Shown here: piece by piece, positions 11,350 through 22,500 of the stretch
Position numbering within the stretch: the first letter of the stretch is position 1
Layout of the letters: every line of letters starts with the position of its first letter
NCBI GenBank assembly: GCA_002150815.3
Contig: NDFF03000092.1
Span: 186,001 to 250,000 of the forward strand
Reading direction: 5' to 3'
DNA length: 64,000 nt
From: Grammothele lineata
Taxonomy: Eukaryota; Basidiomycota; Agaricomycetes; Polyporales; Polyporaceae
Translations under genes and position numbers: made by a program
The notes under the pieces: model-generated
What the model was told of the DNA's origin: nothing
What the model saw: the letters and a program-made list of their open reading frames with translations, nothing else
Database searches by the model: none

Positions 11350-12206
11350 ATGCCGACCGCCACCTCCACTGGTCGAGCTCAAGCAACGCCACCTCCAGTA
11401 CGGGTCGAGCCCATCCCCATTCCCGGGGCCACGGTACAGCGCACTCTCCCTCTCCCCTCAGGCCATGGCCATGGGCTTCAGTGGGCTCGGGGGGCCTGGC
11501 TCTGAGTGGGAAACGCCCATGACGGCGGCGCAGCCGCCCGTCACGACACCGAGTAGAGCCAAGGCGAGCCACGACCGCCGGAAGCAACCTGCCAGCTTTA
11601 CATGCCCAATGCCTGGGTGCGGGAGCACGTTTACTGTGCACCTCGAATTTAAGGGTACGTCGGAGTCGTAGTATGTGCCGGAGTGCGATTGGAGGAGCTG
11701 ATAAGTTCTTTCATTTTTTCAACCGCCTTTGGGTTCTGTGGTGGGCTTTTGTAGCTCACCTACGCTCCCATTCGGAAGAATCGCCGTTTTTATGCAAATG
11801 GCCTGGATGCGGCAAGGCTTTCGCGCGATGGCCTGATTGTCAACGGCACGAGAAACTACATACTGACATCCGCCCTCAACTCCTCTGCGAAGGTTGCAAG
11901 AAAGACTTCGCGAGGTTGGATGCGCTCAATCAGCATTGTGAGTATCATCCTCTGTCCTTGTCCAAGAGCCCTTCTCGAGATGTATATGCGCGAGCTTACC
12001 ACTCACGGTGTCTAGTGTTGTCGGAAGGCGGCACAGAGTGCCGGAAGCTGCTGAATGAAATGTACCCCGATTCAACAGCCTACAATAGCACACCCGTGTT
12101 GAGATCATCCTTAAGTGCAGCATCAAGCAGCGGTGTAGGAACCCCGGTCTCTTCTATGGGTGTGGATGATATGCTAGACACGGACGAAGTAAGGAGCTCT
12201 GCTTGA
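11350..12206 (+). CDS. C2H2 zinc-finger protein
   Basis: Proposed exons 11350-11397, 11462-11654, 11755-11937, 12016-12206; 204 residues. Finger 1 is CPMPGCGSTFTVHLEFKAHLRSH, split by an intron between K and A. Finger 2 is CKWPGCGKAFARWPDCQRHEKLH. A third, CEGCKKDFARLDALNQH, has its second zinc His missing after the splice and may use a later Cys (ECRKLL). Probable nuclear DNA-binding regulator. The C-terminus is Ser/Thr-rich and acidic. The first exon and start are uncertain; the finger exons are secure. The stop-to-start gap to the upstream gene is only about 70 bases, so the two genes are closely packed. Confidence 0.78.
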
Positions 12207-12617
12207 TCGTGCGGAAGAGTGCTATTCGATAATCCTCGCTTCTACGAAATGCAATTTGACATACTCCACTAATTTTGCGGTTATTGCCATTGGAATACCT
12301 ACACGCACCTTAACGTACTGACCCCAGACTGACCAACGTGGATGGGCTTTGGGTTGCCACTTAGCGCGGCGCTTAGAACGGCCCGGCCTCGCCGAGCTGA
12401 TTTTCCTCCAGCGTTTATTTTATCGAGTACGGCCAGTCCATGTTTCGGCACCAACTTGCCCTATAACTTGCCACGCGCTTTCCACCAACATCCACCGCGC
12501 GGGCCCTTGTAGTTTGCCTTGTGAGCATCTCGGAGACGACGGAGGTGCGACTGATGCATCGTGCTCGCAAGTATGACGGTGTACAAAGCTGATTCTCGAC
12601 ATCGTCCAGGTATCGTC
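12207..12617. other. intergenic, no gene
   Basis: About 410 bases upstream of the second WD-repeat gene. An in-frame open extension upstream of the ATG at 12618 exists (from 12561) but has no counterpart in the paralogue. Confidence 0.45.
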
Positions 12618-14355
12618 ATGGCCAACCCTCATCCCACATCTTCACGGCTTGCGCGCTTTCACAATGTTGTCCCTGCTTCTATCAATGACAATACTCCCAC
12701 TGCACGCGCGATCCTCCAAGCCCGCTGCGAAATCAGCACCCAGTCCATCTCCTCTCCCGTGACCGCGCGCGTCTCCTCCGGCTCCTCCTGCCTCGCCGTT
12801 CTGTCCACCCGGCGTCGCGAGGAGCTCACATACCCCGTCCTCCACTATGCGCGCCTTGACGAGGATGCCGAACCAACATACGCGCGCGGCGTCACGATCC
12901 TAACGGAACTCTCCAGCAAGCACGCGACGCACCTCGCGATGGACGAAGATCGCAAGCTACTCCTCGTCACAGACGGTGCGCGCGTCAAGTCCTTCCGTTG
13001 GAACGTGCCCGCTGCGTACATACGCTCGCACGCGGAGAGCGACGGCGTGCCGGTGCACACCCTCCGCTGCGATCGCCACATCGGTGCTATCGAAGTGCTG
13101 CCCAACGGCCGGCTGGCGCGCGGAGGCCGCGGAGAGCTCGCGCTGTGGAACCTCGACGAGTTGGAGACGCACGAGGGCGGGCGGCGCGTTGGGCAGGGGC
13201 GCTTCGTGGAGTACGGGCCATTTGACGAGGAGATCCGCGGCCCGTGGGAGGCGTCAACAGGCAGCCATCCGACGACGACGCTCACGTTGGACGAGCAGCG
13301 CCTGGAACCGTGGGCGCTGCATTATCACGCGTCGTCCGGGCTGCTCCTCGCGGCTGAGATCAAAGATAGAGGAGGACAGGATAGGTGCGTGGCTCTTGAT
13401 GTGGAGCATGGCGGAAGCACTGCGATCCGGTTCAATGGCCATGGAGGAGACGTGCGCGCGTTCTCGTCGAGCGACGGTGGCACGAACACGTTCGTCGCTG
13501 CATGTCAGGACGGATACGCCAGGTTGTACGATGTGCGCGAACCCGATCCGGTGCATTCCGTTCAAGCGGCTGCGGCATCCGGTCGTCGCGGCTCAGGCTG
13601 CCGAGACGTTGTACTCGCCCACCCCGATGGCATTCCAAGTACGTGCAGTCATAGGATATATCTTACTTCGAGGAGTTTTTGACGTCTTTTCAAGTCCTCT
13701 TCACTGCCGCGGACGACGAATGTGTAAAAGTCTGGGATCTTCGGGCCCGCGCAGTGGTTTGCGATCTCTCGACGGGAAATAACAGCGTGCGCGCGCTGGG
13801 GTGGGATGCCCGTCGCTCCACTCTCTACGCTGCGACCCAGTGCGAGTATAATCTCGTCGATTGGAGAGGCCAATCAGACTACCGGCTGGCCGAACTTCCT
13901 GAACCGGCTGAGCCCCTGCCATCCACCGGAACCTCAGAGCACGACGGCGGGGACGATGACAACGACGATGAAGATGAGGAAAATTGGATGGACGAAGACG
14001 ATTTCGACGATGACGATGACGACTTCGATGACGACGAATGGGATGCGGACGGGTTCGCTGAAGAGTACGGTGGGCTCGGGAATCCTTGGAGCAACGAACC
14101 CTCAACTCGTCGTCGTGGGGGCAGGGGAGATGACTTTTTGTGGCCTAAGAACGCGGTTCACAGTGAAGACGATTATGCTCACACGTACGGCGCGCAACAT
14201 GCCATGCTCTGTGAGTGCACGCAGCTTGACGATGTATTTCTGTTCGGCTAACCTTATGTTCTCTATCAGTCCGATACGCGTTCAAGGACGCTCCCGACAC
14301 GTCTGTGCTTCCCGCGTTCCATCCCACCCCGCCTTTAAGGCCCCGCCGTTACTAA
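12618..14355 (+). CDS. WD-repeat protein with acidic C-terminal tail (paralogue 2)
   Basis: Three exons: 12618-13638, 13695-14210, 14270-14355; 540 residues. It lacks the roughly 110-residue N-terminal region and first two introns of the gene at 2354-4575 but keeps its last two introns at the same codons (HPDGIP-I/LFTAA and HAMLF/RYAFKD). Blades include RLARGGRGELALWNL, FNGHGGDVRAFSS...CQDGYARLYDVR and DECVKVWDLRARAV. The Asp/Glu-rich segment (13943-14040) is longer than in paralogue 1. Probable beta-propeller scaffold; target unknown. The two genes lie 8 kb apart on the same strand and are best read as an old local duplication. Confidence 0.87.
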
Positions 14356-15036
14356 TCTGACCGTATTGCGGCGTGAGGCAAACGCTACACGGATACATAT
14401 GACGGTTGACGCACTAAAATTACCCCTCCTGTCGAAAACTCACGAAGCACTACTATACTATCCTCATCCCCAATCAGCCTTCCTGTCACTCGCATATATC
14501 TCTATCCATTACATAATGTCCTACCCTACTTTCATTACGATACCTTCCTTCTCGAATGTTGACGCTTACCCGAACGCGCACAGAGAACCTGCAAGACAGC
14601 ACAAGCTCGCATCCAGATTTTCTCAGACGATTTCGCCTACATTGTACCGGCCCTTGCCCAAAAAGAGATATTTCTTCACCACAACAGCATATGTCACTCG
14701 TGTGCGTCACGACAAAACTCTATAGAATCATCTAGTAGGACAGCATCTACGGGTATATACATACGCAGCCCACCATCTCCGATGAGCTGCGAGCACACGC
14801 GCTGCCGCTCTATCATGCTCTATAGAGATCACAGAAGTCCTAGATGTCACCAGCGAGCCCCGCGCGCGCAGATGAAGGGAATATATAGGGATGTGAGAGG
14901 CGTCCTGCTGCGCGTCCCGGGACTCGAATCGGGGGAATTCAGGGAAACGAATCGAGTCCACAGTTCGCGCGAAGACCTGCGCACGCGAGGTGAACCGTGG
15001 ACTGGGGTTGCGAGGTGCGAGTTGCGCGAGGCGCGC
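14356..15036. other. convergent intergenic region, no gene
   Basis: Between the plus-strand WD gene and the minus-strand hydrophobin. One 119-codon open frame (14366-14725) has no homologue I recognise and no splice support; I treat it as chance. Confidence 0.45.
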
Positions 15037-15746
15037 TTAGACTGCGCAGGCAGGCGGCAGGGCGTAAGCGATCGCATGACGAGTGGAGCTAGGAGGGAAA
15101 CAACGCACCATTCTTGCAGTCGGTCGCGATAATGCCCCCGTTGCGGTTCTCCGAGCAGCAGACCTTGGTGTGGGAGCTGTCGCAGGGGGTGCGCGATGTG
15201 CGTGAGCAACAGCGCCCGGACCGCGCGATACGCGCGAGGGAGGACAAATGCGGTGCAACTCACCACTTGGCCGAGCTGCTCGAGAGGGCGGAGCAGGTAG
15301 CGCCGGAGTGCGAGCCGCTGAGCGTGGCGCCGCACGACTTGGCGAGGTCCTTGAAGTGCGAGTCCGAGTTGGAGCCGACGCTCTCGCAGCAGAGGAGGTG
15401 GGCCGAGCAGGTCGAGCCAGAGGTGCCTGAGGGCGAGCTCTTCGACGCGGCTGGGTGGGGCGGGAGGCTGCGTCAGCTAATCTGAAATTGGACGCGAAAC
15501 GCGACCAGAGATAAGGAAGAAGCTTGTGGGCGTGTGGGCGCAGTGGAGAGGCAAGGGGGGGTTGGGGAGGGAAGGGCAAAAAGAGAAGAGTGGGAACGTA
15601 CAACCCGTGTTGTTGGGGGTATACAGCTTGCGGGGCGCGAGGGGAGGGAGACCGCGCGCGAGCCGGTGTCCGTTCGTCACCTTGGTGGTAGCCTGGGCGG
15701 TGGCGAAGAGGAGCGCGAGGAAGGAGAGCACGAAGATGAGCTTCAT
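15037..15746 (-). CDS. hydrophobin-like protein, nine-cysteine type (H1)
   Basis: Four minus-strand exons: 15746-15602, 15450-15264, 15176-15109, 15041-15037; 134 residues. A signal peptide (MKLIFVLSFLALLFATAQA) is followed by the pro-segment NGHRLARGLPPLAPRKLY. The mature part is C-x5-CC...KSC...ATC...KC-x5-CC-x11-C. This is the hydrophobin C/CC/C/C/CC/C order plus one extra Cys. The third exon begins with the last base of the Cys codon before the second CC pair. The last exon adds only the final codon and stop. Hydrophobins coat hyphae, spores and fruit bodies as amphipathic films. H2 at 17306 has the same layout. The first acceptor was chosen by phase, so a few residues around it are uncertain. 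Confidence 0.83.
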
Positions 15747-15897
15747 AGTGAATTCTTGTCGCGAGAGAGCGTGGTGGGTAAAGACCGGAAGGAAGCCAAA
15801 GAGGCTACGCGTACAAGCGTACGGTGGAGAGGGTAAGGTGGGAGGAGGAAAAGGTCAGCGAGACGCCGTTTGAGGTGGATCATCATCCGAAGATCGT

Positions 15898-15903
15898 CTT
15901 ATA
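15898..15903 (-). promoter_or_regulatory. TATA-like box for hydrophobin H1
   Basis: TATAAG on the minus strand, about 152 bases upstream of the H1 start codon. Spacing is plausible; support is sequence only. Confidence 0.35.
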
Positions 15904-15930
15904 ACTGGGATCCTCTAAGCCGCGGACCAG

Positions 15931-17305
15931 ATCCGACGCGATGCAGAATATTTGAGGAGTCGCCCGGAAGTGCGGTGAGAGATGGGAACGCGACGAACCG
16001 CAGTGGCAAGAATCAGTGCGGTCATCGGTACTACACTATCCCGATAGGCGAAACACACTAATGAGGACGAGCGGGCGTCAGCATGCGGGGCCGAGTGATG
16101 GTGGAGTTTGCTTGCCATCTCTGAGTCCGAGGCTGGCGGGCGAGCAATCGACACTTCTCGTAGGACTAGATAAGTTCGAGATCTCTACAGAGAAAAGCAA
16201 GTCAGTCAGGTGGAAGAAGGATGAGTGAAACCAGTATTCCTCGGAAGGCCTGCTCCCCGCTGCCCAGGTTGCGTGTGTTGCGCAGCAAGGGGTGTTCCTG
16301 ATCAGGTCGATCTCGGCGGTCTATAGCATCTCGGGCGCGCCCCAAATAGCAGTAGCAGGGACGGTAGTGACGACATGGATATGTGTTTCGTGGACGCTGC
16401 AGTTTCTGGGGACCGATCGCATGCGAAACCCCGGTCCCTCCGTAGCCTTGCCGACGGTGGACACGGTGGTGATGAGCGTTTGTGGCGCTAAGTTCGCGGG
16501 GACTCAACGCGCGGCGTTCCTAACGGACTGTAAAATGCCTCAAATCTAGGGAGCACTGCGCTGATATCGAACGGCAATAGCAGGAGCCTGGCACAGTCTG
16601 AACCAAAACAAGGGAAAGAAGAAGAGGACGAACATCGTGCGCGGCTCCGAAAGGGACCCTCGGGACCGAGTTCAGCCTTCCTCTTTGGGATTGGCCCACG
16701 TGGGACGTTCCAGACTTTTCCCGCCGAATCGTCGGGGATTCCTTTCCGAGAGACGCGACGCGACGGCGGCAGCATCAGCCACAGGGCATCCTCTTCGATC
16801 ATCGCGGGTGCGATGCTCGACGTCGCTGGCAGCAGGAAATGAAGTGCGTATACGAGGAATCTTCAATAGAAGAACGAGGCAAGGGCAGATCCGGCGATTG
16901 GTCCAAAGACAACTTAAGCTTTTTGCGTTTCGAGTTCGCCGGCGTCGTTGAAACCGGGCTGGTTCCTCGGTCATGGACTAAGACCAGAATCTGACGGCAA
17001 ACACAGCGGGCATGTGCCGCAGGCCGGTGTCGAATTGCAGCAAAAAGGTCGAGGACACTCACTCAATGTTCATCCCTACAGCCGTGGAGGATGTTCGCTC
17101 GATTCACGCTGGAGTAGGTTGGTCACGCTAGACGTAGCTCTTCAGAGAACGACGAGTGGAATAACGACGACCGCTCGTACCGCGGGACATGTGCAAGACA
17201 CATTCTCGCGCTGAAAGTCCATGTAGCTCTCCATTGCACCCGACCACTGAGTTTCGAGTGCCCTCAGTTGCCATGTCTCGAGGGCGTAAAAACTGATAGA
17301 CCAGC
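15931..17305. other. intergenic between tandem hydrophobins
   Basis: About 1.4 kb. A minus-strand stretch near 16325-16500 reads as an acceptable protein segment (LITTVSTVGKATEGPG), but it has no start or splice partners I can defend. Nothing else found. Confidence 0.4.
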
Positions 17306-17941
17306 TCATGCGGAGGTGACTATATGCGAGCATATCAGGGATTGTGGCGTTACATGAGAGCTTATTCAAACACGTACCGGTCTTGCAGTCCGTTGCGAGA
17401 ATGCCCGCGTGGTACGTCTCGCAGCAAACCTTCGTGCTCGAGCTATAAAAGAATTCCCATCATCAGCACCGTGACTAGTGTAGAGTGAAGCGAATGATGC
17501 GTACCAAGAAGCGAACCTCCCAGAAAGCGTACTGCAAGTCGTGGCGGAGAGATCCCCACGGAGCGTGTCTCCGCAAACCTTGGCGAGCGTCTGGAGGTTT
17601 TCGTCGTCGTTCGCGGCAACGGTTTCGCAACAGAGGAGGTTTGTAGAGCAAACGGACTTCGGCGTGCCGGAAGGGACGTTGCGCACAGTCATTGTAGCTA
17701 AGCATCAAGAAGCCGGTGATGAGATACTGACAAGCATGTGCAAGGGTATGGAACGCGGGGTAGGATCGCTGAAGGTAGAACCGAACTCACCCTCATCCTC
17801 TGGGCACGGCTTCGCGCTATGAAGTTTCCTCGGCGCAATAGGCGGAAGACCGTTCCGTAGCCTGTGCGCGTTCGTTTCCTTCACAGCCAGTGCGTTCGCG
17901 AAGAATAACGTAAAGAAGGAGAGAACGAGGACGACCTTCAT
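17306..17941 (-). CDS. hydrophobin-like protein, nine-cysteine type (H2)
   Basis: Four minus-strand exons: 17941-17791, 17697-17505, 17442-17378, 17319-17306; 140 residues. Signal peptide MKVVLVLSFFTLFFANALA, then the pro-segment NAHRLRNGLPPIAPRKLH. Mature pattern: C-x5-CC (CSTNLLCC), KVC, ATTC, ASC-x5-CC (CSSTKVCC), then ILATDC. This is the eight hydrophobin cysteines plus an extra one (KVC) between the first CC pair and C4, exactly as in H1. Intron positions, including the split Cys codon, match H1 and H3. The final acceptor at 17320 is a choice; using a later AG would lengthen the tail. H1 and H2 are tandem duplicates on one strand, about 1.6 kb apart. Expected to be secreted and surface-active. 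Confidence 0.85.
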
Positions 17942-18830
17942 GGCAAGTCGTAGAGTTCAGTTAAAGTGTAGGGTAAAGACCGGAAGTCAGCAGCGCTGCG
18001 AAAATGAGTGTTCGGTACACGTCGAGGACAAAGTGGGAGGGGTTTTAGCGGGCTCCTCGACGCGACACGGGCCGATGTCTTAAGTGCTCGTCGCCCCAGA
18101 GGGCAGCGGGTAGCCATCAGGTCCGTCGGCAGGACGGTGGTCGTCCGCGCCCTGAGTCCAGATCGCTGATGTCGGAGGACTTGACGACTTGTCGCACGCC
18201 GGGGAGAGTATCGGATGATCCGCTACCGCGTCCAGCATGAACACTGTGGGCGGTAGTACACTTCTCCGGGGGGCCGGACCTTCGACCAGCCTTGGGGTTG
18301 CAGGGTGTTACCCGTTGTCAGAGTTTTGAATCAACGGGGGGCTGTGATGGCCCTAGAAAGGACACGTCGTGCGCATCCATTTCGCCTTTGTTTTGGGAGA
18401 TTGCTAGGACTTATCCCTCGAGTAGACTGCATACTGAATTAGTGAGCTTCCAAGCCAAGGCATCTGCACGTACAGCAGCTACGCATCTATATTTCTGGCT
18501 GTCGAGAAATTTGCGGAACATGTGCCCTCAGTCGCTGTGTGCGTGCCTGAGCGTTTCAGGTCCATGTCGTGCACAAGGCCCGGAGCCCGAGACACCTCCT
18601 CGATCAACACCCGGAGCGGTAGGACAATTAGCCGCATGACGAGCCTCCATGCAACCGGTCTCCTCGTAGCCTGACCTCACCATCTCGTGCGCTCGTAGCA
18701 TTATCGACTTGCGTTCATACCGTCATGAAGTGAGTATGTACAGCGCTGAGTTCTCCTTTAGGCTCATGGCTCGACTCACTGGAGGGGAGACCGAACGACG
18801 CCGCGAGGTGACGGGGTAGTGTTGGCGAGT
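17942..18830. other. no gene seen
   Basis: Upstream flank of H2. No convincing open frame or repeat. Confidence 0.45.
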
Positions 18831-19199
18831 CTATACTACCGTCGTCTCTTTGAAGGGGATTGGAAGGACGTATCCTTCGAACGGATGCGCGTGCTCGTCT
18901 TGGAAAACAGTCGACGCATATGGAACTCTATGGAACTTCGTCGCTGTAGGAACGGTCCGAGTCGAGGGAGGGACCTCGTCATCGGCGCCCTTAGACAGCA
19001 ACCGCACGGCAATCACCGGCGCTCTCTTTTCGAGTTGCGGCATCACGTGGCTTCTTTCATAAATCTTATTCAACGCCGTTCTAGACTCTGGCGACTGGGG
19101 CGCCGACTCTCCATCCCAATGAGTGGAGGTAGTCTTTCGATACCAACCGCTTGTATCAAAGTACGGCCCGGAGATATGCAGCCTCCGGTAACCATGCAT
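18831..19199 (-). CDS. hypothetical small protein (uncertain)
   Basis: A single 122-codon minus-strand frame beginning at an ATG at 19199, of balanced composition (HISGPYFDTSGWYRK; VIAVRLLSKGADDEVPP). It has no signal peptide, membrane segment or domain I recognise. It overlaps a 153-codon plus-strand frame that looks less protein-like. Could be chance, or a remnant of a larger gene. Reported only because nothing else occupies the 17.9-19.7 kb interval. Confidence 0.25.
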   Translation of the reverse strand: MHGYRRLHISGPYFDTSGWYRKTTSTHWDGESAPQSPESRTALNKIYERSHVMPQLEKRAPVIAVRLLSKGADDEVPPSTRTVPTATKFHRVPYASTVFQDEHAHPFEGYVLPIPFKETTVV

Positions 19200-19678
19200 C
19201 GCACAAGTAAGATGCGCCGCATTCTCTTGTTCTCCGCAGTCTCAAAACAGCGCGCACAGTGTTCAGAGTTTCTAAGATAAATCTGTCAGCTCCTCTCAGA
19301 ACATCGCGGTTGCAGTCTTACCGGAGTTCAAGCACTGTAAGCGTTCAATTGTGGTAGTTTCACATCTCTCCTGGCCCCTCACCCTCGTGAACTATCTGAT
19401 GTAAGACACAATCGAACAACTCAGAGTGTTTACGCCCTCAGACACTCATGGGGATGCAGACAAATCAGGCAGTAGGATACCGCATTTATACTGATATCTC
19501 ACAGCTTACGCCACCGTGCAATGTTGCCCTCAGCACGTAGCATGCAACTAGCGATAATGGCCTGACGCCCCCGTAGCTCAGTTCCTGGTCCAAGACTGAG
19601 CGTCTGTTGTGTAGAGGAGCTTTTAAATGGCCACTGAAGTGGGTTCATGCTTCCAACTCCTCAACAATCGCCTCAACC

Positions 19679-21432
19679 ATGGGATATCAAGAGGCCATTT
19701 TACTCCTAATCGCTGCAATTAGAAGCTCGTAAGCCGATTCTCAACAGTCCGAACGGAAATCCCGGCGCCGCAGCTCTGCTAACACAGTTCAATGTAACAG
19801 CTTCTTGGAGGGATATTGCAGTGTTTCCATACCAGGTGAGCATCTAGAAGCAGGAGCATTGTGTGGATATGTTGATTTGTTTCACGCTAGCACTTGTCCT
19901 CTACGAGTACATCATAACGTTTGAGAAGGAAGTCGAGTATTTCTGGTCAACCAAATTCACGGGCGCGGTGTTCCTATTCCTCGCCAACAGATATGTCAGC
20001 CTGGTGGTGAATTGTATCTTTGTTGTTGTCGGACTCTCCTCAATCATCACCAGTCCATCGGTACGTCATGTTCCAATTATTCGACGTCTTTGTCCTGCTC
20101 ATGTCATCGTCCTAGGTGTGAGTCCCATAGCGCAAGCATTTATTGCGATCCTTGAATTTCTATGCACATAGAGCTTTGACCTTATCTCACGTGCAAGACT
20201 CTACCAGACTGTCGATGTACATCCTCTGGGCAGGTGAGCTCATTAAGATGTCAGGGTCACGTAACAGGCACATTTACGAAGGATGTTGGACAGCGTTCTC
20301 AGGGATGCGAACGTTCGCGCTCGGCCGAAGTCGAGTTCTCGCCGCAATTGTGCTTTCTCTCTCAGTTGTACCCGTTGGGATCAATGTGGTGCGTCGGGCC
20401 TCGGAACCTCATTGTCTCCGAAGAAGTATCCATACCGATAGTTCGAATATAGTATCAGACCACAACAGTTCATGTTGTCGACATACCCTTGTTGGGATGG
20501 TCTACAGCCTCTATGATCTCTTCAACGGAAACTAAGCTGTGAGTGACCGTAGTACCTCTTCTGGAATTACTGAGCAGTGAACATTTTTATTATTAGATGT
20601 AAGGATAGTATTCAATAACGGACTCGGCATTGAGTGACCGACTCTTTTTTGGAGTGACTATATTGTCTAGGTCTACCTTGATGCTTGCCGATGGTATTGT
20701 AATTGGGACGACATGGTATAAGCTCTTCAGAGACAGGAAAGATGCGACATTATTAGGCATAAAGTCCTTATCAAATGTTCTATTTGTCGACGGTGAGAAC
20801 CACATATTAGATGATCTGGCTGTAAGTACTTCTCGCTCATGAATTTATGCATGTAGGAACAATCTATTTTATGTACGCCTCGCTCTTCATCATTCACACG
20901 TTCTGCGCACCTGATATGTGCTTTTCTCGACTAAAAGTATCCTATTCTCTTTGAATGCTCTACATCTGAGCCTCACGCTTTTCTCTGAGGTGAATATATC
21001 ACGTATCCAATTCAGCACGGCATAATTTCCCTTACTATTTTGCCTTTCAGATCAGCACTACGGAAACAGACACCAGCGTTATTACTGTATTTTCAGATCC
21101 GTACGTTCTACCCGCTTTGCTAATACATCTTGTCTTCTTGCATATCTTAACCTGATGTCATTTGTATTATGCTATATAGGCTTACGTCCATACTCATCTC
21201 GCGCTTCTTAAGCGACCTCCAGGCTGCATATAGGACGTCAACTCATGGATCTTCCAGCGACCCTGGAAACGTCGAATCCCTCGTGTTCGGAAGGGTTGTG
21301 GGTTCTGTCGGAGCGTCCCTTTGTCCAGAAGACTTTGCTGGGGGCGATCCCGAGGACTTCGAGGATATTAACAACGGGGCCCGCCGTTCCGCCATGTCTT
21401 TGGCTGTGGCTGAAGAAACCGGGGACGAGTGA
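19679..21432 (+). CDS. DUF6533 seven-helix membrane protein (A1)
   Basis: Eleven exons: 19679-19728, 19801-19835, 19891-20060, 20131-20233, 20294-20388, 20459-20538, 20635-20792, 20857-20872, 20938-20989, 21051-21100, 21180-21432; 353 residues. The N-terminal DUF6533 (PF20151) signature is LYEYIITFEKEVEYFW...FLFLANRYVSL. Further hydrophobic helices follow in MRTFALGRSRVLAAIVLSLS, STLMLADGIVIGTTW and LFSLNALHLSLTLFS. The cytosolic-type tail is SRFLSDLQAAYR...FGRVVGSVGASL plus an acidic end. The exon layout matches A2-A4, including the 16-nt microexon (20857-20872) encoding GTIYF. Exons 4 and 7 are placed by phase and are the weakest. The role is unknown; such proteins are abundant and lineage-expanded in agaricomycetes. 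Confidence 0.78.
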
Positions 21433-21712
21433 CCAGAAGTTGAGCACTGACTATTGAAATTGGAAAAGCCGGATACTCTCTTGTGAAACTCATCTTGGGA
21501 CACGATATATACTCTAGAGCTCTAGATCGTACGAATTGACAGTTTGACGCTCGATACGTAGGGGTAGAAGATAACTAGTGACTCGTGCGAGGTGCTCTTT
21601 GGACTTGGAGGACACCCAGTAGAGCGTACAGACGCTAGCATTCCACCTTTGATATAACGATGTCAGCTCTGTTGGAACACTATATACGAGTGATACAAAT
21701 ACAAGTAAAGCT

Positions 21713-22500
21713 CTACACACGCGACTTCGCCACTGGCAAACACTCGCAAGCCTTCCATGATTTCACAACCTCCGCGATCTCGTCGTCGTGCATTGAGAAT
21801 TGATCCCTGTCCAACTGAATGAAGAACATCTGAATCCCCCGCACGGTCATCGACCCGGCGTGTGTAAACCAGTGGGATGTCCCGTCCCGTACTTGCTGTC
21901 AGTCGCCGCCTCCAGTGCATCAATCTCCCCTCGTAGAAGCCGCTGCATCGGGATGTGTGGGTGCACGCGCCCTGCCCGCCTCCAGTGCCACTTCGCAGAC
22001 TGCCGCCCAAAGGCAAAGAATACGAGCTCGATAAACCAGAAATAGTCTCTTCCGATAGTTCCATATTCGTGTCCCATCCGTGCAGTAATGAAGAGAAGGA
22101 GCGCAGCGAGTGCGTCAAGCGATGGTCCTCGCGTCACAGATTCCATAGGCTCGAGGGCGAGCGACGCATGAGGCGTATATCCAATTGTAAGCGCATCGTA
22201 GTTGTCCGAGAGCTCGACAGTGAGTACGCATGGGCCGTTGAGCATGCCCGGTCAGCCAGTGAAGACTAGCTCGAGACGGATGTATGTGGTGCGCAGGGCT
22301 GGCGGCACTGCGTTAGTAGGTTTGTCAAAATCTGGACCGCGGACTGATGCAACGAGGATATGATGGTCGAGAGAATTCGCTGCATTGGTCCGAGAAGCGC
22401 GGAGTACCTGGACGAGGGCGATTGGGATGGCACGGATATGATCTGGGGTTGTCCGTCGGATGAGCGTAGAAAGCTAGTACTTGACCGATACTGGATGACT
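21713..22500 (-). pseudogene. family B pseudogene (B3)
   Basis: Minus-strand remnant related to the intact B gene at 39559. Aligning blocks: LNGPCVLTVELSDNYDAL (intact: EGPCILTSQMSDDLVAL), GPSLDALAALL, and LLRGEIDALEAATD. The end is SMHDDEIAEVVKSW (intact: LMHDDEIGEVVGMW). It has an in-frame TGA just before LNGPCVL, a frameshift near 21850, and the two presumed catalytic positions are replaced: His of HTYVRLE is Thr in TTYIRLE, and Asn-Cys of RNCTWL is Asp-Tyr in RDYFWF. The 5' end beyond about 22480 is no longer recognisable. It lies tail-to-tail with the DUF6533 gene A1. Confidence 0.72.

Noticed and set aside
14910..14940. GACTCGAATCG resembling a tRNA T-loop
   Set aside because: The stem is only four pairs with a loop of the wrong size, and no other tRNA arm is nearby on either strand.
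15037..15603. 188-codon minus-strand frame rich in Ala, Arg and Pro
   Set aside because: It overlaps hydrophobin H1 in another frame; the cysteine-patterned frame is the real one.
19569..19610. Sequence resembling a tRNA D-arm (GTAGCTCAG)
   Set aside because: No anticodon arm or T-arm (GTTCRANNC) follows within tRNA distance, and no acceptor stem pairs.
20539..20634. A1 considered a pseudogene because stops occur upstream of exon 7
   Set aside because: Choosing the acceptor at 20634 keeps all eleven exons in phase and matches a similarly short exon 7 in A4.
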